A stretch of 64,000 nt of DNA from Ectothiorhodospiraceae bacterium (lineage in GTDB: Bacteria > Pseudomonadota > Gammaproteobacteria > HK1): assembly GCA_024234875.1 (NCBI GenBank), contig JACKNM010000011.1, positions 1-64,000 on the forward strand, given 5' to 3'. How positions within the stretch are numbered: the first letter of the stretch is position 1; every line of letters begins with the position of its first letter. The notes beneath the pieces were generated by a model. The model searched no databases. It was not told the origin of the DNA and worked only from the letters and a program-made list of their open reading frames with translations. The position numbers and the translations under genes were made by a program. This document shows positions 43,688 to 51,580 of the stretch, in pieces.

Positions 43688-45000
43688 CGAGTCGAGAGCG
43701 TGGACTGGAGGGCGCGCGGCGCCGCTCGCGCATGGCATGGACCCGGTGGGTCGGCGGTGCGCTGGCCGGCGTGGTGGCGCTGGTTGCTCTGGCGACGACG
43801 CCGGCGGTCGAGGCCGCCACCGAGTATCGCCTCGGGCCCGGTGACGTGGTGCGGCTCGCGGTCTACGCTCGCGCGGACCTCTCCGGCACCTATGGCGTCC
43901 AGGACACCGGGGACCTCTCGGTCCCGCTGGTCGGTGCGCTCCAGGTCGGCGGTCTCACCCTGCGCGAGCTCGAGCACGCGGTGGCCGGGGCGCTCGAGCG
44001 CGCCCTCGGCGAGAAGCTCTCGGTGACCGCCGAGACGACGACTCGCCGCCCGTACTACATCGACGGCGACGTCGCCCAACCGGGCGCCTACCCGCATCGC
44101 CCGGACCTGAGCTTCGCCAAGGCGCTCGCCATCGCCGGGGGACGGTTCTCCGAGCGTCGGGCCGGGGCCTCGGTGGCCGGCTCGAGCGCGCGCGAGCAGG
44201 AGCGGATCGATCTCCTCCTCGACGGTTACCGGGTCGACATCGCGACCGAGGCGCGGTTGCTCGCGGAGCGCGATCAGCTTGCGGCGATCGCGTTCCCTGC
44301 GTCGCTCACCAGTCGCGCCGGGGATCGCCGCGTGGCCGAGATCCTCGACGCCGAGCGCCGGCTGTTCGAGGCGCGCCGAACCAGCCGCGAGGCGCAGCTC
44401 GCGGCGCTGACCGACCAGCGCACGACCACCGAGGAGGAGATCGCGGTCCTCAAGCTCCAGCGCAAGGCCCTCGACGATCGCCGCCGGATCGTCGAGAAGC
44501 AGTTCAAGGACATGAAGAGTCTGATCGATCGCGGGGCGGTGCCGCGTGCGACGGCGCTGCAGGTCGAGATCTCGATCGCCGGAATCGAGTCCGAGGCACG
44601 CGGGATCGAGCTCAGCGCGGTGCGCGCGAACCAGCAGCTCAATCAGATCGACAAGTCGGTGGAACGGCTCCGCAGCGACTGGGCCGGCGAGATCGCCACC
44701 GCGCTGCGCGCCGTGCGCCAGCAAATCGAGCGCACGCGCATTCGATTGGAGATGACCGGCGCGCGGATGGCCGAGCTCGACGAGGCGCTGGAGGCGGTGG
44801 CCCAGGGCGACGGCGTTGCCCCGGGTAAGCCGGAGATCCTGCGCACCGTGGACGGGCTCCTGCGCACGTTGCCGGCCGAGCTCGGGACCGAGATCCTCCC
44901 AGGCGACGTGGTGTACATCCCGTTCCCGGTGGTCGAGCTGCCCGAGCGCGACCTGCCCGAGATCGACATCCCCAAGCGTGACGGCGCCAGCACCGACTGA
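43684..45000 (+). CDS. ExoF/Wza-like polysaccharide export protein with long coiled coil
   Basis: 438 aa if started at TTG 43684 (TTGA overlap); ATG 43732 gives the same mature protein. Signal peptide WVGGALAGVVALVALATTPAVEA. The Poly_export domain (YRLGPGDVVRLAVYARADLSG) and one SLBB beta-grasp unit (YYIDGDVAQPGAYPHRPDLSF) fill residues 45-160. A 230-residue coiled coil (about 175-400) follows, then a closing strand pair ILPGDVVYIPFPV. This order matches ExoF-like periplasmic exporters more than the compact Wza barrel. No lipobox is visible, so outer-membrane anchoring must come from elsewhere. It should work with the chain-length protein encoded at 39758. Confidence 0.85.
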   Translation: MTSRERGLEGARRRSRMAWTRWVGGALAGVVALVALATTPAVEAATEYRLGPGDVVRLAVYARADLSGTYGVQDTGDLSVPLVGALQVGGLTLRELEHAVAGALERALGEKLSVTAETTTRRPYYIDGDVAQPGAYPHRPDLSFAKALAIAGGRFSERRAGASVAGSSAREQERIDLLLDGYRVDIATEARLLAERDQLAAIAFPASLTSRAGDRRVAEILDAERRLFEARRTSREAQLAALTDQRTTTEEEIAVLKLQRKALDDRRRIVEKQFKDMKSLIDRGAVPRATALQVEISIAGIESEARGIELSAVRANQQLNQIDKSVERLRSDWAGEIATALRAVRQQIERTRIRLEMTGARMAELDEALEAVAQGDGVAPGKPEILRTVDGLLRTLPAELGTEILPGDVVYIPFPVVELPERDLPEIDIPKRDGASTD

Positions 45001-45068
45001 GTCCGCAACCTCGCCGCTCACAACCTGGTGCCGGGCGCGCGGTTGCCGAGCCCGGACGCGGCGGGTAC

Positions 45069-45081
45069 CCTCGGCCCGAGG
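45069..45081. terminator. Short GC palindrome after the exporter gene
   Basis: CCTCGG/CCGAGG with a one-base centre, in the 104-bp gap before the last sulfotransferase. No T tract. Too short for a confident terminator call; it may be a simple GC-rich chance palindrome. Confidence 0.2.
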
Positions 45082-45104
45082 CCGAATCGAACTCGTACGT
45101 AATC

Positions 45105-46352
45105 GTGGCCAGAGGGCGGAGTCCAGAGACCGGCGAGCGCTCCGGCGCGCGATCGGTATGGTGGATCGACGCGGCCGACCGGTCGCGCCGCGCCACGCGG
45201 CGACTCTCGGACGTCACCTATCGGGTCATCCGCAGCGCCTCCCGAGTGGAGACCCGCCACGGTCGACTCGTGCTTCGGCTTCCGGCGCAGCGCTCGGTGG
45301 TCGGTGACCTTCAGCGATTCCGGCGTCACCTCACCGTCGACTTTCCCGGAGTCGCGACCAGTGTCGACCGCGACGACGGCGACGTTCTGGTCCGGGTCGA
45401 CGGCCCTCCGCGGCTGGTCAGCTCGCTCGCCAAGTACCGCCTCCTGCCGTGGCCGATCAAGGCGCTCGGAGACCTTCGGCGGCTGTCGCGCCGGTGCTAT
45501 CGCAACGCCACCGGGTGGATGCGTGACCTCCCGGACTTTCTGATCATCGGCGCACCTCGCTGCGGCACCACCGCGCTCTACTCGCGGCTCGCCGCGCATT
45601 CCTGCGTCTGGCCGGCGGCCAGCGTCGAGGATCCGGGATCGCGATTCGGCGGCAAGGAGCTGCACTTCTTCAACGCCCGGCCCGAGGACCGTCTGACGAG
45701 CTACCGCGCGCACTTTCCGCTCAGGCACCGCAGGACCCGAGCGCTGCGTCGCGGGCTCGCCTTCGTCACCGGTGAGGCCACGCCGACCTACATCTTCGAG
45801 CCCGGGGTGGCGGAACGCGTGCACGCCGCCCTGCCGCAGGTGAAGGTCATCGCGCTGCTGCGCGATCCGGTGGAGCGCGCGTACTCGCACTATCACGCCA
45901 CGCGCTCCTGGGGCTTCGAGCCGGAGTCGTTCGAGCGGGCGCTGGCGGAGGAGCCTCGACGCCTAGCGGCGATCGAGTCCCTCCAGCCGCCGACCTCGGC
46001 GGCGATGCGCGCCATGTACGCCTATCTGTCGGCCGGTCAGTACGCCGAGCACCTCGAGCGCTGGCTCGCCCTGTTCCCGCCGGAGCAGGTCCTGGTGATC
46101 GCGGCCGAGGACTACTACCGCGACCCTGGCCGACAGGCTCTGGAGGTCCTGCGCTTCCTCGGCATCGAGGCCGACGACGACAGCGCGAACGCTTCCGCGA
46201 CGCGGGTCGTGGCGGGTGCCACCGAGCACCGACACGGCCTCGAGCGCGAGCCGATGGCCGCGGAGACTCGCGCCCACCTACGGACCCACTTTCGGCCCCA
46301 CAACGCCCGCCTCACCGCGCTGCTCGGCCGCGACTTCGGGTGGGACGACTGA
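45105..46352 (+). CDS. PAPS-dependent sulfotransferase, second copy
   Basis: 415 aa from GTG 45105. Same plan as the 34453 gene: about 140 residues of unknown N-terminal domain (WWIDAADRSRRATRRLSDV), then DFLIIGAPRCGTTALYSRL (5'-phosphosulfate loop), GKELHFF, and VIALLRDPVERAYSHYHATRSWG (3'-phosphate site). Likely sulfates a sugar of the exported polysaccharide. The stop codon TGA lies inside a CTGAG target duplication of the palindromic element that follows, so the insertion abuts but does not alter the reading frame's end. Confidence 0.88.
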   Translation: MARGRSPETGERSGARSVWWIDAADRSRRATRRLSDVTYRVIRSASRVETRHGRLVLRLPAQRSVVGDLQRFRRHLTVDFPGVATSVDRDDGDVLVRVDGPPRLVSSLAKYRLLPWPIKALGDLRRLSRRCYRNATGWMRDLPDFLIIGAPRCGTTALYSRLAAHSCVWPAASVEDPGSRFGGKELHFFNARPEDRLTSYRAHFPLRHRRTRALRRGLAFVTGEATPTYIFEPGVAERVHAALPQVKVIALLRDPVERAYSHYHATRSWGFEPESFERALAEEPRRLAAIESLQPPTSAAMRAMYAYLSAGQYAEHLERWLALFPPEQVLVIAAEDYYRDPGRQALEVLRFLGIEADDDSANASATRVVAGATEHRHGLEREPMAAETRAHLRTHFRPHNARLTALLGRDFGWDD

Positions 46353-46353
46353 G

Positions 46354-46531
46354 AGGGTGTCTCCGAGATGACGACCTGCTGCGAGGCTCGCTGAGCGCGC
46401 CTGGCTGCGTGATGGGGCCCCCATCGCCCGGTCACATGGCCCGGCCATGCTCCCGGACGATGTGCACCCCCACGCCGTGCCAGTCACGCCCAGCAATCCT
46501 CTCGCGACGGCCATCATCTCGGAGATACCCT
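46354..46531. mobile_element. 178-bp palindromic MITE-like element with CTGAG target duplication
   Basis: The two ends are inverted copies: AGGGTGTCTCCGAGATGA at the left and its complement at the right with one mismatch in 18. The similarity continues inward, imperfectly, to a perfect centre CATGGCCCGGCCATG at 46435-46449, so the whole element can fold on itself. It is flanked by CTGAG at 46349-46353 and 46532-46536. No transposase is encoded inside. Long terminal repeats, a short direct duplication and small size define a miniature inverted-repeat element; the parent transposase family is not identifiable from this one copy. As RNA it would form one long hairpin just after the sulfotransferase stop and could act as a terminator. 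Confidence 0.75.
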
Positions 46532-46650
46532 CTGAGGCACCGAGGAGGCTCGCCGACCGACCGACGGACTCCGCCGCCGGGCGGTGCCCGAGTTCCGGTA
46601 TCCTTGGTCCTCGGCCCATCCCGCGGCCCCACCGTCCCGAGTGACCCACG

Positions 46651-47676
46651 ATGCAGACCGCCAATCTCTCCCGAGCCCCCGCGCCGGAGCGCGCCCCCGC
46701 GCGCCTGTTCCACATCCTCGACCCCCGGGTCCTGACCCGGGCGCAGCTCGACGAGCTGTGCGATCTCACGACCCGGGTGCGGATTCTCGCCAAGAGCCGC
46801 ATCGGAGCTCGCATCCTGCAGACCCTGCTCCCGCACAAGCGCGCGATGCTCTACTTCGTGCAGCCCTCGACGCGGACCTTCATGTCGTTCAACAACGCAT
46901 GCCACATCCTCGGCATCCGTACCAGCGAGATCCGTGATCCCTCGACCTCGTCGGAGGTCAAGGGCGAGAGCTTCGACGACAGCATCCGGACCTTCAGCAG
47001 CTACGTCGACGTCATCATCATGCGCGCGAGTGGCGCCGGGCTCGCGGCCCAGGCCGCCGCCGCGGTGGACGCGAGCCGGCGGCCGATCCCGATCATCAAC
47101 GCCGGCAGCGGGCAGGACCAGCATCCGACCCAGGCCCTGCTCGACATCTACACCCTGGAGCGAAGCTTCGAGCACCGCGGTGGCATCGAGGGCAAGACCA
47201 TCGGCTTCATGGGTGATCTGCGCCGTGGTCGCACGGTGCGCTCGCTCGCCTACCTGATGACGAACTATCCCGGGGTGCGACTGGTGTTCATCGCTCCCGC
47301 CGCGTTCCAGATCTCCGACGACATCAAGTCCCACCTGCGCGCGAACGGGGTGGAGTTCAGCGAGACGGACTCGTTGCACGAGGTGCTGCCGGGGCTCGAC
47401 GCGATCTACCTCACCCGGCTGCAGACGGAATGGGACGTGGGCGAGGAGTCCGCCTCGTTCGACCACCGCCGCTACTCGTTCGGGCCGTCGGAGCTCGGTC
47501 GGCTGAAGCCCGAGGGGGTGGTGTTGCACCCGCTGCCGCGGGGGCCGGAGCTCGACCCGTCGGTCGACGCCGACCCGCGCGCGGTGTACTGGCGCCAGGA
47601 GCGCAACGGCATGTGGATGCGGGTCGCGCTGCTGGTGAAGATCTTCGGTGTCGAGGACGAGTTGCCCGAGCGCTGA
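46651..47676 (+). CDS. pyrB: Aspartate carbamoyltransferase-like, catalytic chain
   Basis: 341 aa from ATG 46651. Carbamoyltransferase motifs in order: QPSTRTFMSF (carbamoyl phosphate), SSEVKGESFDDS (the 80s loop with its Lys), HPTQALLDIYT, the aspartate-domain GDLRRGRTVRSLAYLM, and LHPLPRG. The DLxxGRTVxSL motif separates aspartate from ornithine carbamoyltransferases. The reaction joins carbamoyl phosphate and aspartate in pyrimidine synthesis. The sequence is somewhat divergent, no regulatory chain or other pyr gene is near, and an aspartate aminotransferase follows after 49 nt, so a specialised aspartate-linked role is also possible. Confidence 0.82.
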   Translation: MQTANLSRAPAPERAPARLFHILDPRVLTRAQLDELCDLTTRVRILAKSRIGARILQTLLPHKRAMLYFVQPSTRTFMSFNNACHILGIRTSEIRDPSTSSEVKGESFDDSIRTFSSYVDVIIMRASGAGLAAQAAAAVDASRRPIPIINAGSGQDQHPTQALLDIYTLERSFEHRGGIEGKTIGFMGDLRRGRTVRSLAYLMTNYPGVRLVFIAPAAFQISDDIKSHLRANGVEFSETDSLHEVLPGLDAIYLTRLQTEWDVGEESASFDHRRYSFGPSELGRLKPEGVVLHPLPRGPELDPSVDADPRAVYWRQERNGMWMRVALLVKIFGVEDELPER

Positions 47677-47725
47677 TGCGGCGGCTCGCACGTCGTCTCG
47701 ACCATCACCCATCCGGAGTCTGGAC

Positions 47726-49015
47726 ATGGATCTGGAACGTATGGAGCCCGCCGAGCTCACGCGCCTCGAGGCGGAGCTGAGCGAGCGCTACCGCGGGCAC
47801 CAGCGAGCCGGCCTCGCGCTCGACATCACCCGCGGCAATCCCAGCCTCGAGCAGCTCGAGCTCGCGCGCGGGCTCGACGGCGTGCTGGGCGGCGACTACC
47901 GGCTCGCCGACGGCACCGACGCACGTGGTTACGGCGGCGGCCTGGACGGCATCCCCGAGGCGCGCGCGCTGGCGGCGGCCTGGCTCGGGGTCGAGGCGCG
48001 GGAGACGCTGGTCGGCGGCAACAGCAGCCTCGAGCTGATGTATCTCTACCTCGACCACGCGCACCGTCAGGGCGTGCGGGGGCCGGAGACGGCGTGGAGC
48101 CGGCTCGGCCCCGCGCGTTTCCTGTGCCCGGTTCCCGGCTACGACCGGCACTTCCGCATCACCCAGGAGCTCGGCATCGAGCTGCTACCCCTGCCGATGG
48201 GGGACGACGGCCCGGACATGGACCAGGCCGAGGCGATGGTGCGCGACGACCCGGCGATCCGCGGCATGTGGTGCGTGCCGAAGTACTCGAACCCGGGTGG
48301 GCAGATCTACTCCGACGCGGTGGTCGAGCGGGTCGCCGCGCTCGCGCGTCACGCCGGGCCGCACTTCCGGGTGATGTGGGACAACGCCTACGCGGTCCAC
48401 GACCTCGACGCGGTGCCGGCGTCGCTCGCGTCGGTGATGGAAGCCTGTCGCCGTCATGGCACCGAGGACGCGGTGGTGCTGTTCGGCTCCACCTCCAAGG
48501 TCACCTTCGCCGGCGCGGGGATGGCGTTCATGGCGGCCTCGGCCGACAACCTGGCCGCGTTCAAGCGCATGCTCGGTGTGCTCACCATCGGGCCCGACAA
48601 GGTCAACCAGCTCCGCCACGTGCGCTTCCTGCGCGACATGGAGGGTGTGTACCGGCACATGCAGGGCCACGCCGGGATTCTGCGCCCGAAGTTCGACTGC
48701 GTGCAGCGGCACCTCGCCGACGGGCTCACCGGGCGCGGCATGGGGACCTGGACCCGGCCGCGCGGTGGATACTTCGTCTCCTTCGAGACGCGGCCGGGGC
48801 TCGCCCGTGAGGTGGTGCGGTTGGCGGCGGAGGTCGGTCTCAAGCTCACCCCGGCTGGCGCGGCGTATCCGTACGGGAAGGACCCGCGCGACAGCCACGT
48901 GCGCATCGCGCCGAGCTACCCGCCGCTGGCGGAGCTCGACCGCGCGATGGAGGTCTTCGTCACCTGCGTGCAGCTCGCCTCGGTGCGCCAGGTTCTGGGC
49001 GGGCAGGCCGGCTGA
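47726..49015 (+). CDS. Aspartate aminotransferase, Ic-like (PF12897 type)
   Basis: 429 aa from ATG 47726; the frame is open further upstream but this start fits the family's MDLERM...LTRLEAELSERY beginning. Motifs: LDITRGNPSLEQLELA, GGNSSLELMYLYLD, PVPGYDRHFRITQELGI, WCVPKYSNPGGQIYS, MWDNAYAVHDLD, and GSTSKVTFAGAG with the PLP Lys at residue 258. This subgroup of fold-type I enzymes transaminates aspartate with 2-oxoglutarate to oxaloacetate and glutamate. Oxaloacetate would feed the tricarboxylate genes next door. Its 3' end overlaps the convergent regulator gene by 56 nt. Confidence 0.87.
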   Translation: MDLERMEPAELTRLEAELSERYRGHQRAGLALDITRGNPSLEQLELARGLDGVLGGDYRLADGTDARGYGGGLDGIPEARALAAAWLGVEARETLVGGNSSLELMYLYLDHAHRQGVRGPETAWSRLGPARFLCPVPGYDRHFRITQELGIELLPLPMGDDGPDMDQAEAMVRDDPAIRGMWCVPKYSNPGGQIYSDAVVERVAALARHAGPHFRVMWDNAYAVHDLDAVPASLASVMEACRRHGTEDAVVLFGSTSKVTFAGAGMAFMAASADNLAAFKRMLGVLTIGPDKVNQLRHVRFLRDMEGVYRHMQGHAGILRPKFDCVQRHLADGLTGRGMGTWTRPRGGYFVSFETRPGLAREVVRLAAEVGLKLTPAGAAYPYGKDPRDSHVRIAPSYPPLAELDRAMEVFVTCVQLASVRQVLGGQAG

Positions 49016-49739
49016 GGCCCTGGCGCGAGCTCTTGCCGCCGACCGGGTGGCGGGCGGCGCGGTCACGCGTCGCCGGCGGCAGGGGCTCGGCGACCCGCGT
49101 CTCGGCCTCGAAGAACGCCCGCGAGTTGGCGATGTGGCGGCGCATGGCGTGCTCGGCGAGATCGGGATCTCGCGACCGAATCGCCGCCAGCACCAGCCGA
49201 TGCTCCTGCAATGCCTGCGCGCGTCGGGTGGTGGCGCGCGCGTTCTGGTTGCGTGAGATCAGGAACAGCGCGTAGAGGTCCTCGCACAGGAAGCGGGTGA
49301 GAAACGGATTGCCGCTCGCGCGCGCGATGCGGGCGTGGAAGTCGAGATCGCCGTCGAAGCCGAGGTCGTCGTCGTGGTCCGCTCGCGATGCCATCCGATC
49401 GAGGATCGCGCCGAGCTGGTCGAGCTCCTCGTCGTCGATGGCGGCGGTGGCGAGACGCACCGCCATCCCCTCCAGCGCCTCGCGCACCGAGTACAGGCTC
49501 AGCATGTCGTCGCGGCTGAAGCTCGCGACGCGCGCCCCGACGTTCGGTTCGCAGATCACCAGCCCGCGCTGCTGCAGGCGCCGAATCGCCTCGCGAACCG
49601 GACCCCGGCTGACCCCCAGGCGCTCGGACAGGCTCTCCTCGACGAGCTTCGCGCCGGCGGCCATGCGCCCGGTGAGGATCTCCGAGCCGAGCGTGGCGTA
49701 GACCCGAGCGGCGAGGTTGTCGGCGTCGCGGTCGAGCAT
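48960..49739 (-). CDS. GntR-family regulator, FCD (FadR) subgroup
   Basis: 259 aa from ATG at 49739; the frame is open further upstream but the winged-helix start MLDRDADNLAARVYATL fits this codon. N-terminal winged helix: LVEESLSERLGVSRGPVREAIRRLQQRGLV. C-terminal FCD helical domain with metal-site residues DFHARIA, HRLVLAAI and HAMRRHI (Asp/His pattern), where small carboxylates usually bind. It is divergent from tctC, so it most likely controls the Tct-aconitase operon and itself through the two palindromes at 49773 and 49847, responding to a tricarboxylate or related acid (inference). A 30-residue Pro/Arg tail at the C-terminus runs antisense over the aminotransferase end. Confidence 0.9.
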   Translation of the reverse strand: MLDRDADNLAARVYATLGSEILTGRMAAGAKLVEESLSERLGVSRGPVREAIRRLQQRGLVICEPNVGARVASFSRDDMLSLYSVREALEGMAVRLATAAIDDEELDQLGAILDRMASRADHDDDLGFDGDLDFHARIARASGNPFLTRFLCEDLYALFLISRNQNARATTRRAQALQEHRLVLAAIRSRDPDLAEHAMRRHIANSRAFFEAETRVAEPLPPATRDRAARHPVGGKSSRQGLSRPARPEPGAPRRAARR

Positions 49740-49765
49740 GACGCTGCTCCCTGATTCGGCAGAGC

Positions 49766-49771
49766 AGTCTA
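49766..49771 (-). promoter_or_regulatory. Possible -10 box of the gntR gene
   Basis: TAGACT on the - strand, 27 nt before the regulator's ATG, with one palindromic operator directly upstream. No good -35 match at 16-18 nt. A repressor on that operator would block this promoter. Confidence 0.35.
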
Positions 49772-49772
49772 C

Positions 49773-49784
49773 ATTGTCGACAAT
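49773..49784. promoter_or_regulatory. Operator palindrome O1
   Basis: ATTGTCGACAAT, a perfect 12-bp palindrome 34 bp upstream of the gntR start. TTGT-NN-ACAA half-sites suit FCD-type GntR regulators. Its twin lies 74 bp away. Confidence 0.7.
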
Positions 49785-49846
49785 CTGGCCGCATTGCCGA
49801 CCGAGAACGGCCATGACGGGCTTCGACAGTCGGACGAGTCGGCACG

Positions 49847-49858
49847 ATTGTTGACAAT
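49847..49858. promoter_or_regulatory. Operator palindrome O2 overlapping a TTGACA box
   Basis: ATTGTTGACAAT, the same half-sites as O1 with a TT centre in place of TC. It contains TTGACA (49851-49856), a perfect sigma-70 -35 hexamer pointing at tctC, though no strong -10 follows at 16-18 nt. A regulator bound here would cover the -35 region. Confidence 0.65.
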
Positions 49859-49929
49859 GCGTTCCCACGTGACGCAGGCTCTCGACCCACCCGACGGGCC
49901 ACGAAGAGGGTCCTCGGCTCGCCCAACAG

Positions 49930-49935
49930 AGGAGG
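49930..49935 (+). promoter_or_regulatory. Strong ribosome binding site of tctC
   Basis: AGGAGG, 8 nt before ATG 49944. It is one of the best Shine-Dalgarno matches in the window, fits high expression of the binding protein, and decides this start over the longer open frame. Confidence 0.75.
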
Positions 49936-49943
49936 ATCCCGAG

Positions 49944-50975
49944 ATGGCGTTGCGGACTCGAGAGAACCGCCCCCGCCTGCGCGCCGCGGTGCGCGCCCTG
50001 ACCGGCTGGGCTCTCGCCGGCACCTTGCTGCTGACCGGAGTCACTGCCGGCGTGGCCGCGGCCGACGACTGGCCGACCGGTCCCATCCGCTTCGTCGTGT
50101 TCTCGGGTGTCGGCGGCAGTGCCGACCGCACCGCGCGCGCGATGTCGACCTTCTTCCCCGAGGCCCTCGGCCAGCCGGTGGTGGTCATCAACAAGAAGGG
50201 CGCGAACAACCAGCTCGGGGCGAACTACCTGCTCGCGCAGCCGCCCGACGGCAACCACGTGGGTTTCACCGCGATCTCGCCCTACATCGCCACCTCGATC
50301 ATCGTCGGCGGCGCGAAGTACACCCTCGACGACTTCGCCTTCGTCAACGGCCAGTGGACCGACTGGGACATCATCGCGGTCAACAAGGACACCCCGTACC
50401 AGTCGCTCCCCGAGTTGCTGGAGGCGATCAAGGCGAATCCGAAGAAGGTGCGGGCGAGCCTGGTGTTCGGCTCGAGCGGCCATCTCACGACGTTGCTGCT
50501 GCTCGAGGCGCACGGCATCCCGGCCGAGAACCTCAACATGGTCAACTACGACGGCGGCGGCGCGGCGCGCGCGGCGGTCGCCGGTGGCCAGGTCGACTTC
50601 ACCATCATCGCCGGTGAGGGCAGTGTCGGCATCAAGGACTTCATCCGGCCGCTGGCGGTGGTGCGCAAGGACCGGGCCGAGGGTTGGGATGCGCCGCCGG
50701 TCAACGAGGCGCTGTCGCCGATGGGGATCAAGGTCCCGATCATCCTCGGCTCGATGCGCGGGATGGTGGTGCCGGCCAAGTTCAAGGCCCAGCACCCGGA
50801 TCGCTACCAGAAGCTGGTGGATGCCTATCGCACCACGCTCGAGAGCAAGGACGTGCAGAAGTTCCTTGGTCGCAGCGGCATCGGCGCCGACTGGATCGGG
50901 CCCGAGGAGACCGAGGAGCGCGTGCGCGAGATGGCCGCGATCTTCGCCAAGTACAAGGACGTGATGAAGGAGTAG
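49944..50975 (+). CDS. tctC: Tripartite tricarboxylate transporter, periplasmic binding protein
   Basis: 343 aa from ATG 49944. Signal peptide: basic start, then ALTGWALAGTLLLTGVTAGVAA, cleavage before DDWP. The mature protein has the Bug/TctC plan: WPTGPIRFVVFSGVGGSADRTAR at the first ligand loop, NKKGANNQLGANYLLAQPPDG, and VFGSSGHLTTLLLLEAHG at the second. It captures carboxylates and hands them to TctAB. The usual Asp of the ligand loop is not obvious in GVGGSADR. First gene of the operon controlled from the GntR divergent promoter; an inverted repeat follows at 50999. Confidence 0.9.
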   Translation: MALRTRENRPRLRAAVRALTGWALAGTLLLTGVTAGVAAADDWPTGPIRFVVFSGVGGSADRTARAMSTFFPEALGQPVVVINKKGANNQLGANYLLAQPPDGNHVGFTAISPYIATSIIVGGAKYTLDDFAFVNGQWTDWDIIAVNKDTPYQSLPELLEAIKANPKKVRASLVFGSSGHLTTLLLLEAHGIPAENLNMVNYDGGGAARAAVAGGQVDFTIIAGEGSVGIKDFIRPLAVVRKDRAEGWDAPPVNEALSPMGIKVPIILGSMRGMVVPAKFKAQHPDRYQKLVDAYRTTLESKDVQKFLGRSGIGADWIGPEETEERVREMAAIFAKYKDVMKE

Positions 50976-50998
50976 CGCGGCACGCGCATCCCGTGCCC

Positions 50999-51030
50999 CG
51001 GGGCGACGCGTCGCTCGGCGTGTCGCCCCG
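50999..51030. terminator. 9-bp stem-loop between tctC and tctB
   Basis: CGGGGCGAC pairs perfectly with GTCGCCCCG across a 14-nt loop. No T tract follows. A partial terminator or 3' mRNA stabiliser here would give more binding protein than membrane subunits, as is usual for solute-binding-protein operons. Confidence 0.5.
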
Positions 51031-51090
51031 ACCGCCTCGCTGCGTACGGCGCGCCCCGCGCCGGTTCACCTTCTCGAGGGCCCGTCAGCC

Positions 51091-51558
51091 GTGTCGCGAC
51101 TCCTGCGTGGCGAGAATCTGCTCGTCCTCGTGCTGATGACCATCGTCGGCGTGTACGTCGGCGACACGCTCGCCGGTGGATTCTCGGTCGGCAATCTCGC
51201 GTTCGTGCTGCCGGTTGGGGTGATTGCGCTCGGGCTCGGCGCGTCGGTGCTGGTCGGGCAGATGCGGTCGCCGACGCAGTGCCCGTCGACCGATGGCGCC
51301 ACGCCGCCCGCGGAGCCGCCCCCGAGTCGGCAGGGGATCTCGCCCGCGGTCGGAATGTCGGTCTTGCTGGTGGCGCTGGTGCTCGCGCTCGACGTCGCGC
51401 CGTTCGACGTCGCGACGTGGCTGTTCCTCCTCGCCGGCCTGTGGTGGCTGGGCGAGCGTCGTACCTGGTTCCTCGTGATCTATCCGCTGGTGACCGGGTT
51501 CGGCATCGCGCTCGTGTTCCGATTGCTGTTGCCGTACCCGATGGACACGCTGATATGA
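51091..51558 (+). CDS. tctB: Tct transporter small membrane subunit
   Basis: 155 aa from GTG 51091. Four hydrophobic helices in the TctB plan: an N-terminal pair (LLVLVLMTIVGVYVGDTLAG and FVLPVGVIALGLGASVLVG), a hydrophilic Pro/Ser linker, then VGMSVLLVALVLALDVAPF and LFLLAGLWWLG. Small subunit of the membrane complex with TctA. Start supported by position after tctC; no good Shine-Dalgarno. Confidence 0.85.
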   Translation: MSRLLRGENLLVLVLMTIVGVYVGDTLAGGFSVGNLAFVLPVGVIALGLGASVLVGQMRSPTQCPSTDGATPPAEPPPSRQGISPAVGMSVLLVALVLALDVAPFDVATWLFLLAGLWWLGERRTWFLVIYPLVTGFGIALVFRLLLPYPMDTLI

Positions 51559-51580
51559 GCTCGACCGCGGGTGGCGCAAG

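Noticed and set aside
46340..46735. Small open frames across the palindromic element
   Set aside because: They run through an inverted repeat and the pyrB start, and encode only Pro/Arg-rich text.
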